Assembly: GCF_008831285.2 (NCBI RefSeq)
Contig: NC_045148.1
Span: forward strand, 1,180,001 to 1,244,000
Reading direction: 5' to 3'
DNA: 64,000 nt
From: Nymphaea colorata
Taxonomy: Eukaryota; Streptophyta; Magnoliopsida; Nymphaeales; Nymphaeaceae
The position numbers and the translations under genes were made by a program. The notes under the pieces were generated by a model. The model saw only the letters and a list, made by a program, of their open reading frames with translations. It searched no databases and was not told the origin of the DNA. Numbering within the stretch: position 1 is the first letter of the stretch; every line of letters begins with the position of its first letter. Shown piece after piece: positions 14,000 to 26,723 of this stretch.

Positions 14000-14392
14000 T
14001 CATTAAAAATGTGAACAAATCAAATTCAAATGGGACATACCTTTAACTGTATCTGCTTTTTCCAATATTCAGATTTGAATTTAGATTCAAATACGAACAA
14101 AGAAAGTCATATGTGAATCTGAGATCTGAATTCACAATCCGAATATGATTTTTACATTTATATTCAAATATGAATCTGACTTTGAACTGAATCTGCTCAA
14201 TTTTGAGAATGTAACAGCATTGGATATAAGATATTTATTAAAGCTGAATTTGATCATAAGTTATTTCTTATATGTGAAGTGAATCTACTCTGATTTCTTA
14301 TTCAAATATTTTTTTTTTCATGTCCGACTTTTTCAAAACAGTTCAGTCAGATATTTGATCCAAATTGAATATATGGACACCTTTAGGTACTA
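14000..14392. repeat. Diverged copy of the GGATGTCAA-type TIR repeat family
   Basis: The block is rich in repeated 'gaatttgaattcagat'-like words that read similarly on both strands. It resembles the better-preserved copies at 27,286, 34,941 and 52,178. Its ends are degenerate (around ATGTGAAC and TGGACACC). Confidence 0.45.
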
Positions 14393-15859
14393 CTTTTTTA
14401 TATTATAAATGGTGACAAGTGTTATTCTCCATTTTACTTAGGTCATAAAGCACGTCTAGACCCAACGATAAGAGGAAGGGAGGAGGGGCTTCAGCCTCTT
14501 TAAGATATCTCATCTCCCTGCTGTAATGTTAAAGTATATCATGCAGATGGAAAGAGAGAATGCATATTGAATATTTTAATCAAGAGATGGTCCTTCAAGT
14601 GAAGATTCATATTAGAGATTATGGGATTATATATGTCAATTTGATGTTATAATCAAAGGTAAGCTTATATTAGAGTTTTTTTTTTTAAATAAAACAAGTC
14701 TCAGTGTCAAATGTTTTAATCTCTAGCTGATTCGGTTCTGGCCCTTCCACAGTTTTATGATTATAGACCCACTTTTAAGCTAAAATAAAGGGAAATTTTC
14801 TTTCTTAATGCTACCATTTGTCACAATAAAAAAAATTTGACATTGTTAATAAAATTCATACTTTTTACCTCCTCTTACCTTACTACTGAAAGATTGGTTG
14901 CACTTTTTCTCAGATTACATTTAATCACGAAAATTGAGTGAATAAAGCTAAGGATCTTAGTTTTGGAGGATGAAAATTGAGGAGAGCTAGTTGTTTTGAC
15001 CATTCTCCCCTTTCGATCAGAATAAATGTGAGGGGAAGAACATGTATGTATTTATGGACAAAATAAATATGTTAATCATTTTTTCATAAAAGGTAACTTT
15101 GCTTCTTCTTCTTTTTTTTCATTTCTGCACTTGTCGAGGAAAGTCCTATTTCTTAACTACAAGGGCATTTACGTAATTTTTATTCCCTCGACCAAGTGAC
15201 CTCAAGAATTAGACATCAAAATCAGAAAAGTTATTTTTTAAAATTTTAAACTATATATATATACATATATATATATATATTATTGAGTATTTTTAAACAA
15301 GTACTCCTCTAGCTATTTTTTCTGGCTCCGCCACTGTTCTTTCCTTGATCCAATAAACACTCATGCCATCTCCTTCTCACAAATACAAGGGTGTGACTAA
15401 AAGAACCACCTGTGGAAAAAATGAAAAATAACCATTGAAAAAATAGAGCCTCTATTGAAAGGTGCAGATATCATGCAAAAATGTTGTCATCTTCATAAGA
15501 GTATGATTGGTTCAATTCCAGCTACCCAACTTTTACTTTTCTCCCTACCCTCTGTCAACGAAGTTGGGAGAAGAAAAGTTCTTTCAAGATGTTTGAATTT
15601 TCCTCAGCTTTTTCCATGAGGAGAGTTTTCATTCTAACAGACACTTACCTGAATTTGCTATGCAACTCCTAAGGGAGTCTTTGATAACCTTGCATCTAAA
15701 ATATGAAGTTGATCTACTATGTGCAATGGGAGAAATATACTATTTTAAACAAATAGTGGCTTCCCATTGCAAGATTTTAAAATCCCTTTTATTCGGGTTT
15801 TCAATTCCATGCAAATCAACTTGGTTTTCAGATCCAAAGTGATCAAACATCACCACAGG

Positions 15860-16180
15860 TACAGTTTGATAACAATAACATATTGTTATTATCTCATGAA
15901 TGTATAAAAAAAAACAGAGGCAGATTCATGAAATAATGTCACAAATGTTTCATGAATTTGCCCCATTTTTTGGGCAAATACATTCATGGTGCCAAATGAC
16001 CCTTTCATAGAAGAAATACTTTGTGAGTATCCCATAAATCTGCTTAAAAGATTGATGTATGTTTATTGGATACTAAGACTACTGTTCAATGAAGTTTTAA
16101 TTTCTTGGGTAGATTCATGAAACACTCACAAAGTTTGTATTAAGCAATGGATACAGAATTAAAGTCTAATAATGTTTTTG
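15860..16180. repeat. Degenerate MITE-like repeats with 'gattcatgaaac' words
   Basis: Inverted and direct copies of the word GATTCATGAAAC/GTTTCATGAATC with flanking CAAATGACCC are shared with stretches at 31,751-31,918, 34,155-34,620, 49,800-50,040 and 61,430-61,670. This indicates a dispersed family. The boundaries here are unclear. Confidence 0.4.
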
Positions 16181-16592
16181 TCAGCAAGATGCCATCTATG
16201 TAGAACAATGGTGCTTCTGGCACATATAGTTCTATAACGTGACCTAGACAAGCCATAAAAACTTTGTTCTTGAGCTATGATAGATGCGTAGTTTCAAAGG
16301 AATTTGAAGACTTTTATCTTCAACATAATCATGAATTGATCTTTTTAACTAGAGAGTGTTCTTTGGTATCATGCTCAATACTTTATGAAATCAAAACCGG
16401 TTTTCGAGGTCCCTCCTCTTTATTTGAGGATATCTTGAAGGATCCAACCGTTTATCAGTATCATTTCAAAAATAGGCGGAAGAACTTGGATTGAGTCTGA
16501 TATTTAATTTATTTGCATTTTTTTTGTCCTTGACGCATCTTGAATTTGGAATTAATTAATCCTTCTTCACATGGTTCATATCATTTTGCTTT

Positions 16593-16799
16593 GGTTTGTG
16601 AATTTACTGTTAGGTTTTCTTTATATATTCCAAGAGAAGTTAACCACTTTGTTTGAGGGAATTTCTTCTTGGTTTGTGATTTTACTTTTGGGTTTCCTTA
16701 ATGTATTCCAATAGAAGTTAACCAGTTTGTTTGAGGAAATTTCTTCTTGGCTTGTGATTTTACATTTGGGTTTCCTTAATGTATTCCAATAGAAGTTAA
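16593..16799. repeat. Tandem repeat, 78-bp period, about 2.7 copies
   Basis: GG(T/C)TTGTGA starts at 16593, 16671 and 16749, exactly 78 bp apart. Each unit carries TATTCCAA(G/T)AGAAGTTAA. The second and third units are closer to each other than to the first. No coding signal. Confidence 0.9.
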
Positions 16800-17661
16800 T
16801 TAATAGTCTTCAGTTAATGAGTTTGCGCACATTGTTTCTCACTTGATATATGTTAGGCAAAAGCATGATTATATAATTTCTAGCATCTTGAACACCATTG
16901 AATTTTACAAACTTAGCATCCTTACGATAATCCAGCAAGAAATCATATGTTCTATGCTCCTCTCTGTTAATAATTATTCATTTTTCTTACCGTGAAGTTA
17001 GAAGTTCCAATGGCCTCTGCTAAGTGATACGTCCCTACTTGTCTTAAAAAGCATAAACCACCTCTTGACGTTTTTTTTTTTTAAACTATTACATTGGTAT
17101 AACGATTTTTTAAAGACCCACAATACCTATTAATCTAGCTAGGACATGGTATATACTATTTTAATAATAATTAAATTATTTTTTCTTATATTTATCATAT
17201 TCATTCTCTTACATGAATTGGTCTAGGATAGCAAAAGCACCAATATCGCGTCACAGTTTCTTTGCTTTCCAAGCTTGTTTCATCAATATTAACTAAGCGT
17301 TTTAAATAACAACGGATGCTGCGTCTAATAATAACATTATCTTTGCAATTGTTATTGCTAACATGAGCAATTGGCCTAAGATTGCAACGAAATGGCAACC
17401 TGCTTAATTTTTGTACCATGTACTTGAAAATTTTAAACAACGCAAGGATGAACAATTAAGAATTAATATATTGGTGTGATAATTTTCAATATATATATGT
17501 AGTTTATTTACATGTACATATAATTATATACTTACAAGCATATATATGCAGACAAAATGCTTCTATCAATTCGATTTAGATACTTTTGTAGGCAGATTTG
17601 GGCTTAGTTGATGGCAGCTTTAGTGGATGTTGAATAGCTCATGCTTCGTAAGAGGAATTCT

Positions 17662-17704
17662 GTACACACACACATATATATATATATATATATGTGTGTG
17701 TGTA
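17662..17704. repeat. Palindromic compound microsatellite (CA)n(TA)n(TG)n
   Basis: The tract TACACAC...ATATAT...GTGTGTA is its own reverse complement over about 42 bp and could extrude as a cruciform. Confidence 0.85.
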
Positions 17705-18076
17705 ATACTCACATGGTATTTCTCTACCAAACAACCTTTTAAGTAAGTTACCAAGCTTAATTCCTTTTACATTTTTTTTTAATTTCTCATTGTACTTGGT
17801 TGTCTTCTAACATTGAATTATTCTCACAGCGACTTGATAGGACTTTAGCTGATGGGTTTCTCGATAGGATTAGTTCGTACTCAATTGGAGTCGTATACAT
17901 TAGTGTACTGCATTATTAATGGCAACAAATAGTATGTGACATTCTAGCTTTTTATAATAGCTTAGCTATAAAGAGAGCAGTTGCTGGACGCCATATGATG
18001 AAATATGGGCTTAATTATTGAAAGGGGCCTAACCTCTCCATTGCAGTATGAACATAGCTGTGAGAGAAGACAATCC

Positions 18077-18285
18077 TTTTTTTTTTTTTATTTATTTAGG
18101 GTGAGTGGTTCATTCCACCGCCTTAAGAGGCCACAGCCCCCTCGTCACCTTCTCTCTAGGTTTCGAGCTTGCTTCGGGCCCTTTTTACGGGCCAAGGACT
18201 AAAACGCGTCTGAAACAGGCAGGTGATGTCCAAGGACTCGACCCGGGTTTTTAGCGGACAGAGCACTTCCCCCGTGCCAGTGCGC
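18077..18285 (-). mobile_element. tRNA-derived SINE with target duplications
   Basis: Read on the minus strand, the element begins with an A-box-like TCGCGCACTGG (18277-18287). A good B-box GGGTCGAGTCC (18234-18244) follows about 32 nt later, and the element ends in a poly(A) tail seen as a run of T at 18077-18090. It is flanked by GACAATCC on both sides (18069-18076 and 18286-18293), an 8-bp target-site duplication. Box spacing, tail and TSD together are the hallmark of an RNA polymerase III SINE. The 209-bp body between the boxes and the tail has no coding capacity. The family was not identified. Confidence 0.82.
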
Positions 18286-19025
18286 GACAATCCATTCCAC
18301 CATTATGAAGGGGTGCAGATTGCAGGTAGAGAGAGGACAACACATGTGGGAGAGTAGTTGAAATCCCACAAACTTCTTTTGTTATTTGTATGAAGGTTTG
18401 TCTTCATGAGGCTGTATATTTTTGTCATATATAGTGAGATTCATTGTCCTGTCCAACTCAGATGAACATAATTGAGAGAGAGACAGAGAGATATCAAACC
18501 TTATGTAGGACCCTCGATCAGGAACATGGATGGGCTGAGGCTTGTATTTGCGTAACTGAATTGGAATTGGATTCCAAATCCTCAATCAAACACAAATAAT
18601 GCAGGGGGGAATCTTATTCCAGATTCATGGCATAATCTCAAAGAGGCAAATTGGGATGTTGGAAACTTGGAATGCAATTCGATCCAGTTTTCTGAATTCA
18701 AACACGTCACACCAAAGGACAAGTCTATTCTCTAGAGCATAAGCACACAGCTAGAGTACCTGGGTATCTGCTTGATTACTCCAAATAGCGCCTGAATTCC
18801 GGTTGGATCTTGTGCCTGCAGACAATTACAGTGGCAGAGAATTCCTAACCTCGAGAGGTGGGAACTCTAGCTTTAGGATGAAAAGGAAGGTTAGAAGAAA
18901 GACAAATTGGTCGGATCATATAACTGGCAAGTTCCCGTAAGTAAAAATGAAAGTTGGTAGGAAGGAAAATGGATTTGATGCACCTTACAAAGGAAATGGC
19001 AGCAAGTCATGAGTTACAATTATTT

Positions 19026-19029
19026 TAAG

Positions 19030-19087
<58 letters not shown>

Positions 19088-19090
19088 CTT
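19026..19090. repeat. (TA)n microsatellite with inverted flanks
   Basis: About 55 bp of TA repeats are bounded by AAGTTATA on the left and TATAACTT on the right, so the whole tract is a perfect inverted repeat. It lies about 450 bp beyond the stop codon of the first HKT gene. Confidence 0.9.
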
Positions 19091-19540
19091 CTCTTTGGGA
19101 CGTTACCCTTGTAAATTATATAGTAAAACAGAATATATCTGCGTGATTAAGTAACCTAACTGAATTCAGTAACTTCTTATAGAGCATTATATATGGATTT
19201 GAACTAAATTGGTAGGTGCCCAAATTGAAATGCTATTTCCATGCAGCTCTAGCTAGATGTGTTCGCATTTATAATCTTATGAGTGTTCGGTTGGATCAAT
19301 GTGGTCATTCTCAACGCAGTAGTTAGACGATATTCGATCAACTTGGTCAGAATTCATAGCATGCCCATAGCGCGAACAGTTTTAGCGAAGAAATTGCTCT
19401 CCTTTGATGAGCAAGTGGTTGGCATCTTACGTTTGAAGAGCTTGCCTTCGGCAAGATCTTTTGAAGAGAGGTTATTACACATTTCAAACATAAGTGACAT
19501 TCCCACCAGCACCTTTTCCTCTCTTAGATTGTGCTGGCTC

Positions 19541-22500
19541 TTACAGAGTATGCCAAGCTTTTCCACCGCCTGCTGTGAACTTCTTCAGTCTTCCAAAGAA
19601 CATCACAATTATGATGACGATCTTCCCTTGCTTACTCCACTTTCCTGAGAAACTTGCACTCGTATCCCTGCAGTCTCCTTTTACGATCCTAAGTAGCCGC
19701 TGGCAGCTATAGCCAATCGACAATCCTACGTTTCCATAAGCGCTGCAGTAGAGAAAATGATGAGAGTTACTAAAATCTCTCAATTAATTTCATACATGTA
19801 TACTTATATGTGTAATTGCTCTTATTCTATATACTACTTTCACTGATTACTAGTTATTTTTTGATATATATACTGATCCCCAAAACAAAAAAAACTAGAT
19901 ATATGTCCTGATCGTGCTTGGTATTTTTTATGTGCTCAGTCATGTCATTGGCCGGAAATGATGTTTGAAATATTTTTTCGTAGCCATCCACATATTTAAT
20001 ATGAAGTTTTTTACTTGCTAATTAGTTTGAGACTGAATCTTGTAGGTTCGGCTAGAAAGCAGATCACGAATGTTCTGTTAGAAAATACATTTTGTTAAAC
20101 AAATCCATGGGTTTGATTCAATATCTGGAGGCAAGATCCAAGGAAACAGGGACCTGCAGTATTAGCATACAATATATGGTACACCCCAATTTGGTTTAAT
20201 CTTCATATTGAATGATGGATTTAGTCTTATAAGGGTTCTTTGTCTTTGATGGGGAGAGAGAAGAGAGCTTCAAGTCATATATATTTCATATTTGAGACAG
20301 ATTTCAATGCCTTTGAGAAAGATGATTGCACATGCTTTTTGCTTAGCTCATCTTTCCATATGTATGTCATAAACTAAAGGTTTTACATGCTTGGGTATCT
20401 TCTTTGCGCATTAAAAAAAATTAATGGCTCGTATACCAACAAAAATGTTCATGAAAAAAATGAAAGTCCCTGTCAAAATATGTTTCAAATTAAACGTGCA
20501 CGATCCACAGCAGATAAGTAATACTGATAAGCACAACTAAACAAATAATCTGCAACCTATGATAAGTTTCAAAAGTTTCTATCAACAGTTGAGAATGTCT
20601 AAATGATTTGCCAGAGGTAGTAGTTACTATTCCACATATATCTATGGGTGCAAAGCTGCTGTAAAATCTGATCAGAAAAAAGCACGCTTCCCTATGACAT
20701 CGGCAAAAATCGCTGACATTTGAAATGATAGAAGGATCCACATAAGAGATGGGGCATCTGGTTAACCCTAGACATTTTGAAACCCTGAAGCCTCAAATAA
20801 CGTTCTCCGAGGAGCATAACTCGAACCTCAAAGGTTTTATATGCAAGTTGAAGCACGTGGAGATCTCACACTGGATACCAACACAGCTTTGGTTCTTAAA
20901 AGCAAAGGAAAGGAGAAGTCGGATTAATCCGGTGGTTCACAGCTAGCTCCGACCTCAAAAGTAGCTCATGGGCGCAGAAGCACAGAAAACAGGTGGTCTT
21001 TTTCTTTGTGAATCTCAGAATACTGAATCTGATCCACAAAATCAATGGGCAACTCCCGGATCGTGACAGTTCCTGGATTTGGGCCTATCGGTTCAACTGG
21101 TTGTCAGAAGTTTGCATCTAGCTGTTGGGAGGTGGTTCCTGCACACCCAACTGTGGGGCACACTGCACCACGTGCATGGGTCCATGAACTCCTACAGCTC
21201 ACCTTGATCAGGTCCAAACAAGAGAGGAATCTTCACCTAAGCTTTTCCAAATGAATTTTTGTAGTCCGGACAGTATTTGAACTCATTTGGTTGTATATAC
21301 TTGTGAGAAAGAGAGAGTGCGGGTGCTTCATGGCGGAAGCGCCAAGAAACAAGCTTTCCTTTTCTCCTTCTTCTTCTTCAAACGATATTCCTCCTTCTTT
21401 TCTGTCATTCCTGATCTCCTTTGAACATCTAAATTGTTAATTTCTATCGTTTTTTCTAATTAGTAATTTCTGTTGGTGCGTAATTTATTTAGTGCTGTTA
21501 CACTGTTCTACTATGATTTTGTACTCAGTTAGGAACTTTAAATTGTTTCATGATTTCCACTACCCATTAGCTTTTAGCATTTAATATCCATTTCATGAAA
21601 TATTATAGGTAAGAAAAAGTATGAAAAAATGAAATAGCCAGTGAGGTCAACAGTAAAGCACGTGTAACACATCAATATTAAGAAAAAAGCATGCTGGTAA
21701 GTGAACATTAAAACATGAAAAAAGAAATTGAGTATAAAGTGATAAAAGAAATAAAAGAATTGATTAAGAAGTGAAAAGAAATTAACTAAGAACTAAGCTT
21801 TTCTATGTCCAGAAAACGAGCCACCCCGCCGGACTAGAGATCTATGGTCTTCATAATGTAATGCGAATATCAAATCCGGAGTTACAAAAAATCCATTATT
21901 TGCTTCAGCAGTGGATTTCACCTAACATGGATTTGAGATCCGAACAGGAAGGATCGAGACAATCAATATAGATCACAAAAATCTGATGTTGTACTGATTT
22001 TGATTCCTTAACCACAATGGGCCAAGCATATTGGACATCATTGACAGCTCCTAACTACAATGGGACCAAACACCTAACACGTTTTGAAAAACCGCAATGA
22101 GGGTTCATTTTCACGTTCAGATCTAACACACAACGCTGTCCGTGCCCTGGCCATTCCTAACCACTAGATCTTTTCCTTCACCTGACCGGAAGGAGAAAAA
22201 TCTGCCAATAATTCAAGCAGAAACGTGTATGGTCATTTTCCCTTCCCTACCTGTAAGGACTACTACCACCAAGCCGCCGACACGTGTGCGGCTCCGACAC
22301 AATATCACCAAGTTTTCCGTCTACGATGGCCGCCAGCGACGGCAAAGCTCCGCCAGCCATGTGGCAGCATGTTGCTGTGGGGGCCATGGAAATGCTGGTG
22401 GCTTCCATGGAGGTTGGGGGAGGAAAGGGTATGCTTGGATGGTTGGAGGATGGGGGTGATGAGCTAAAGGGGTGACCCAGGCCAAGCATAATTCTCAAAG

Positions 22501-25500
22501 CTCAGGAGTAATTTATAAAATTGATCAAACTTTTTTATTATTTTGGTGAAAAGCAGTTTATGTTTTTGAATATTTACATTTAAATGCGATAGGTATAGGC
22601 GCCCTAGAGAGGCTTGCATGTTGAGCAGTTATAACTGGAGCTTATATTATACTTAAATAAATCATTTTTCGTGCATTCTTTAAAAAATAATTGGATATTT
22701 TTGAGGGAGCGAAAGGTGAAAGGTTTATCTCTTGCCTCTGGAGTTCTGAACTACACCAATGTTAATAATAACAACAATACACTATTCAACTTAGATGTCC
22801 CTTGCTACCACTTTAATACACATGAACATAACGTTCACTTTTATACATGCCCATAACTAAATAGATGAGCTATGTTATGGCCCTTGAAGCAAAAATGAGA
22901 TATTTTCAAAAATTTAAGTTGTTTGAATCTTCTTTTCAAATATAAAAGTATTTTTGTAATTTTGAGCAGATAAATATATATTTAATGAGCAAATGTTAGT
23001 ATCTAAATAATTATTTGCCTCACTAAAAGGAAAAAAAATAAAAAAATAAAACTCAAAACTTTCACGCAAGAAGAAGAAGCACATGGCATGGCTTTACGCC
23101 ATTTTGGCCGGGAAAGGTGGTGGGGACCACGCTGTTCTAAGCATTTAGCAACGAGGGGAAGGCAAAGCAACCGAAAGGAGTGTGGGGACCACAAGGCTGA
23201 TTACCTCATGACTTCGAAAGCGATGCTGAGGACGCTGAAGTTGAGTGGGTCCCGCCGGATGCTGCTCTGCTCGGCGAGGCAGACGATGACGATGAAGAGG
23301 ATGGGGTAGGCCGCCTGTGGCGGCAACCAGAACCTCAGGGCCTCCCCTCCCTTCCCCTTCTTCCCGCCTCCAATAATCTCCCCTCTTGCACCCTCCTCCT
23401 TGTTTGGTGATAGAAAGGTGTAAGGAGGAATGTACCTGTAGAGAGAGACAGAGTCAATGACCTGCAGCAAATGGTGTGTGATGCGAAACGATTTCCTGAG
23501 AATCGTTTTCCATGGAACTGTAGAAGATCTGGGTGGAATTTAGCTCTCCCACATGTCATCGGCCGTGCCTTTGAATCGATTCAGGCACCTCCACGGCACC
23601 ATCCGAAAAGAACAGAAGGGAATCACGTGGCTGCTGAGGAACAGGCTTACGCGGAGAGCACACGCACACGTATGTGAAATGGATGTTGGAAAACTTTTTA
23701 CTAACATTGACCAGCTTTTAGCTCGTTCGGGATGATGAAATTAAGATATATCCTCAGTTTTGTCATATGTAGCTGCCATGTCACCCTCGTGGAACCTTTC
23801 TCACCACTTTCCAGATTCAAGCCACACCATCTTCCCACCTTCTGAAAGTATGCATGATCGCTTTCTTCACTTCAAGTATTATAAATATATATGAATTACT
23901 ATAAAGTAATTTTAAAAACTACCATACCTTTAACATGCTTTGCTCATTCGATTGAATTTAACACTGCCAACATTAAAGTACAGAGCTTATAGTTATAGCC
24001 CATACCAACAACAGCCCTCCTACTCGTCTTCTCTCTCTCACATATATTATTCGTTCTAAATGGTTCAAATAATTAATATGCACAGCTATGCTGCCAACAA
24101 GTACATATCTATAGCATTAATAGAGCTCGATCAAACAAACTTGTACGCTTATAAAATAATATAGATTCGAGCAACGTTTCGTAAGTAGCAAACGCATCCA
24201 TAGATGGAGAAATTAAGAAAGAAAAGGGCAGTTGATAGATGGAGAAATTAAGAAAGAAAGGGTAGTTTGTGAGGCTTACATCATGATTATGTAGACCACC
24301 AAAAGTGCGGGCGAAAACAGAGAAATGTTGAAGGCCGACTCGCCTGAATGTCTCGAATTAACGGACTGAAAGAGGCCGCCAATCACCTTCTGGTAAGCAC
24401 TTAGACCCTCAGTTGCTTCCGAGTTCCACTCCAAGAAGCAGAACAGTATGAACTGCAGCGTAATGAATCCGAGGTCAGAGGCCGCCAGAAAGAGAGAATT
24501 CTTGAGCGGGAACAGGTGGGCGAAGCGCAGCTCCCCGGCGTTCTCCAACAGATAATTGAGTTCTGCCCTCGGAAACGCCCTCTTGATGACCCACATCACA
24601 AGATTCACGCATGGAGGGAACATGGTGCTGCCCATCATCACCAGAGGGATCAGAATGATGAGCAAAACAGAGTGTTCCTTGAATGCCATCATGTTCTCGT
24701 TGGTTGGAATCAAGCCGCAGCTTGCAAAGGAAGAAACAGTTGTAAATACTGAGAACAGAACAGGATTGATCCGCTTTCTCTCCAATATCCTTCTAGCATC
24801 CGCATTGAGGCAAAAGTATAAGAGAATGAGTGCTACTCCGCATAATTGAACGACAGTAAAATATCCCAACAACAGATGCCTCAAATGATTCAGGCACTTG
24901 AGTTTCTTTTGTTCAGTGGTGAAAGCCTCTGGTTCTGTATCGTTACTCCTTGCGGCGGCGGCGGCGGATTCGGCGGCGACGGCAGTGGTGGTGGTGGTGC
25001 TGTCGCTGTTGATATTGCCACCAGAGTGCAATTGGTTTGCAGACTCGATATCAGTCACGGTGCAGATTTTGGGCTCTTTCTGAGCCACTACAGCTCTGAG
25101 ACGAATCTTCTTCAAATTCAAAGAAATTATGGAAGTGAACACCTCCCCTCCGAGTAACATCAAGACAATGAGCACCACGAGCTGAGAAACAGAGAAATCT
25201 TCCATGTTCAACGACACCAAGCTCGAAACAGTCGTCGCCGACACCGACATGTAGAACAGATCGAGATTGGCAGTGGGCTTGTCGATCCTGGTGATCTTTC
25301 GATCCAGAATAACCAGGACGAAGAACCCCAACAGGGAAATTATCATGAAATAAAGCAGTTGTATCCAGAAAGAGTTCAGATAGAACAGCATGGCCTTGTG
25401 AGACCACTTCAACAGGTACTCAAATTTCCTGTAGCACCATGGCAGGGGAGATCTGGCCAGTTCCCACAGCCGGTAGATCTTCCCCATCAGGTATGCTGAG

Positions 25501-25583
25501 AAGTGGAGGGTGTAGGACTGAAAGAATGCGAGGAATGCATTTAAATAGTGCAGAAGCAGAAGCATATTTTGAAGGTCGGTCAT
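19541..25583 (-). CDS. HKT1: Class I HKT cation (Na+) transporter, three exons, copy 1
   Basis: This is an integral membrane Na+ (or Na+/K+) transporter of the HKT branch of the Trk/Ktr/HKT superfamily. Exons are 24280-25583, 23205-23435 and 19541-19742; both introns are phase 2 with GT-AG ends, giving 578 residues. Four pore-loop units are visible. Loop A is [19 protein letters not shown] (about 113-131, filter Ser121). Loop B is [18 protein letters not shown] (Gly290). Loop C is [15 protein letters not shown] (Gly414). Loop D is [14 protein letters not shown] (from 512, spanning the exon 2-3 junction). S-G-G-G and the conserved Asn in PTNENM point to class I, mostly Na+-selective members. 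The cytosolic loop at about 189-222 is expanded by Thr and Ala runs. I chose ATG 25583 because the family usually has about 500-560 residues; an in-frame ATG at 25838 would add 85 residues with no family resemblance. No break was seen. Confidence 0.93.
19743..23204 (-). other. Second intron of HKT copy 1 (3.5 kb)
   Basis: The donor is AG|GTAATC after the FEVM codons and the acceptor is CTGCAG before GCTTATGGA. Inside are only short open frames (for example 20490-20741 minus and 22142-22500 on both strands) with no family that I recognise. Confidence 0.85.
24901..25050. repeat. Trinucleotide-rich tract coding Thr/Ala runs in HKT copy 1
   Basis: Repeated GGCGGC, GGTGGT and related triplets on the plus strand encode [17 protein letters not shown] in the cytosolic loop between pore units A and B. 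The repeat is in frame and length-variable in principle. Confidence 0.75.
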
Positions 25584-26609
25584 TGTGCTGCTGATTGGTA
25601 TCCAAAAAATTGAAGCAACGGGAATACATGAATGGGAAGATGGGGATGCACTAGACCTGAGAGATATGGCATATAAATGGTGCAGAGATTTGTGGGAATC
25701 AGGGAATGAGAGGAAGAAGTGTTCGCATCTTTTTTGGTGTAGTGGCCGTCTGACACTTGTTGAAAGCAAGTTAGAGTGATTGTTCCAAGACGCCAACAGT
25801 TTCCCACGAATTTTCCTACCAAAAAGCCTCCTTGTCATCACCTGAGGCGGGTGTTAATCGGTGGCATGATAATGACACAGTGGGGCTTGGTAATTTGGAT
25901 CATTTAGACTTACATGCCGACCTTAAGCGCCGTGTTCAAGCTCGGACTCATCTCTGAAGAATCCAGATAGATGCAAAACAGAGGGACAATGAATGTTGGT
26001 AAAAGTAATTGCTTGGCAACAAAAAAACCATTATCTAGTTGCTTTCCTGAAGTTGCAGCCACACAGGTGTGATCTCTATAGTTAAAAACGCAGATATTTG
26101 CCACCGGATGTGTTTAATTATATATGTGGATGTTGTAGGATTTCTTATGTGCGTTTTAAGAGTGGATTTTATAAGTTTTAAACTCTAAAGAATGCCTCTG
26201 TAAGCAAAACTTATTAAAAGATAATACTTCAATGCATGATTGGGATAGTTAATGTGCATTTACATGTGCTGGGCAAGGTCTTTACCTTTCAATCATTTAA
26301 GCCAATTTCTTATATATATATATAAAGAAAAACAAGGTTTGAGGTGTGTGGGTCATTTTCTGAGCGTTGATGACTTTAGGCCAATAAGTGGAGCCATGAA
26401 AATAAAAAGATGCCCGATCTTTAATCTTATATTATTTATATTTTAAGACATAGCGCATTGTTCGTCTAGATTTTAGGGGACATATCGAACAAGGGCCTCT
26501 CGATTAGAACCACTCTTTACTTCACCTACAATACATCCATTCTTTCATCCACTCATTAAAGTTTCAACAATTTGGTCTCTTTGGTTTACAGGGCAATTAT
26601 CACTCCCTT

Positions 26610-26723
<114 letters not shown>

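Larger units (their letters stand above)
13701..19540. other. Intergenic region between the alpha-adaptin and first HKT genes
   Basis: It holds the repeats and SINE listed individually, AT-rich sequence and a (TA)n stretch at about 15250-15280. A 76-codon frame at 16264-16494 shows no family that I recognise. No RNA gene was seen. Confidence 0.6.

Noticed and set aside
22142-22500. Cluster of short open frames on both strands, some Gly/Ala-rich
   Set aside because: They lie in the second intron of HKT copy 1, overlap one another in several frames, and match no family that I know.
24901-25157. Plus-strand Gly-rich frame
   Set aside because: It is the antisense shadow of the Thr/Ala tract in HKT copy 1.
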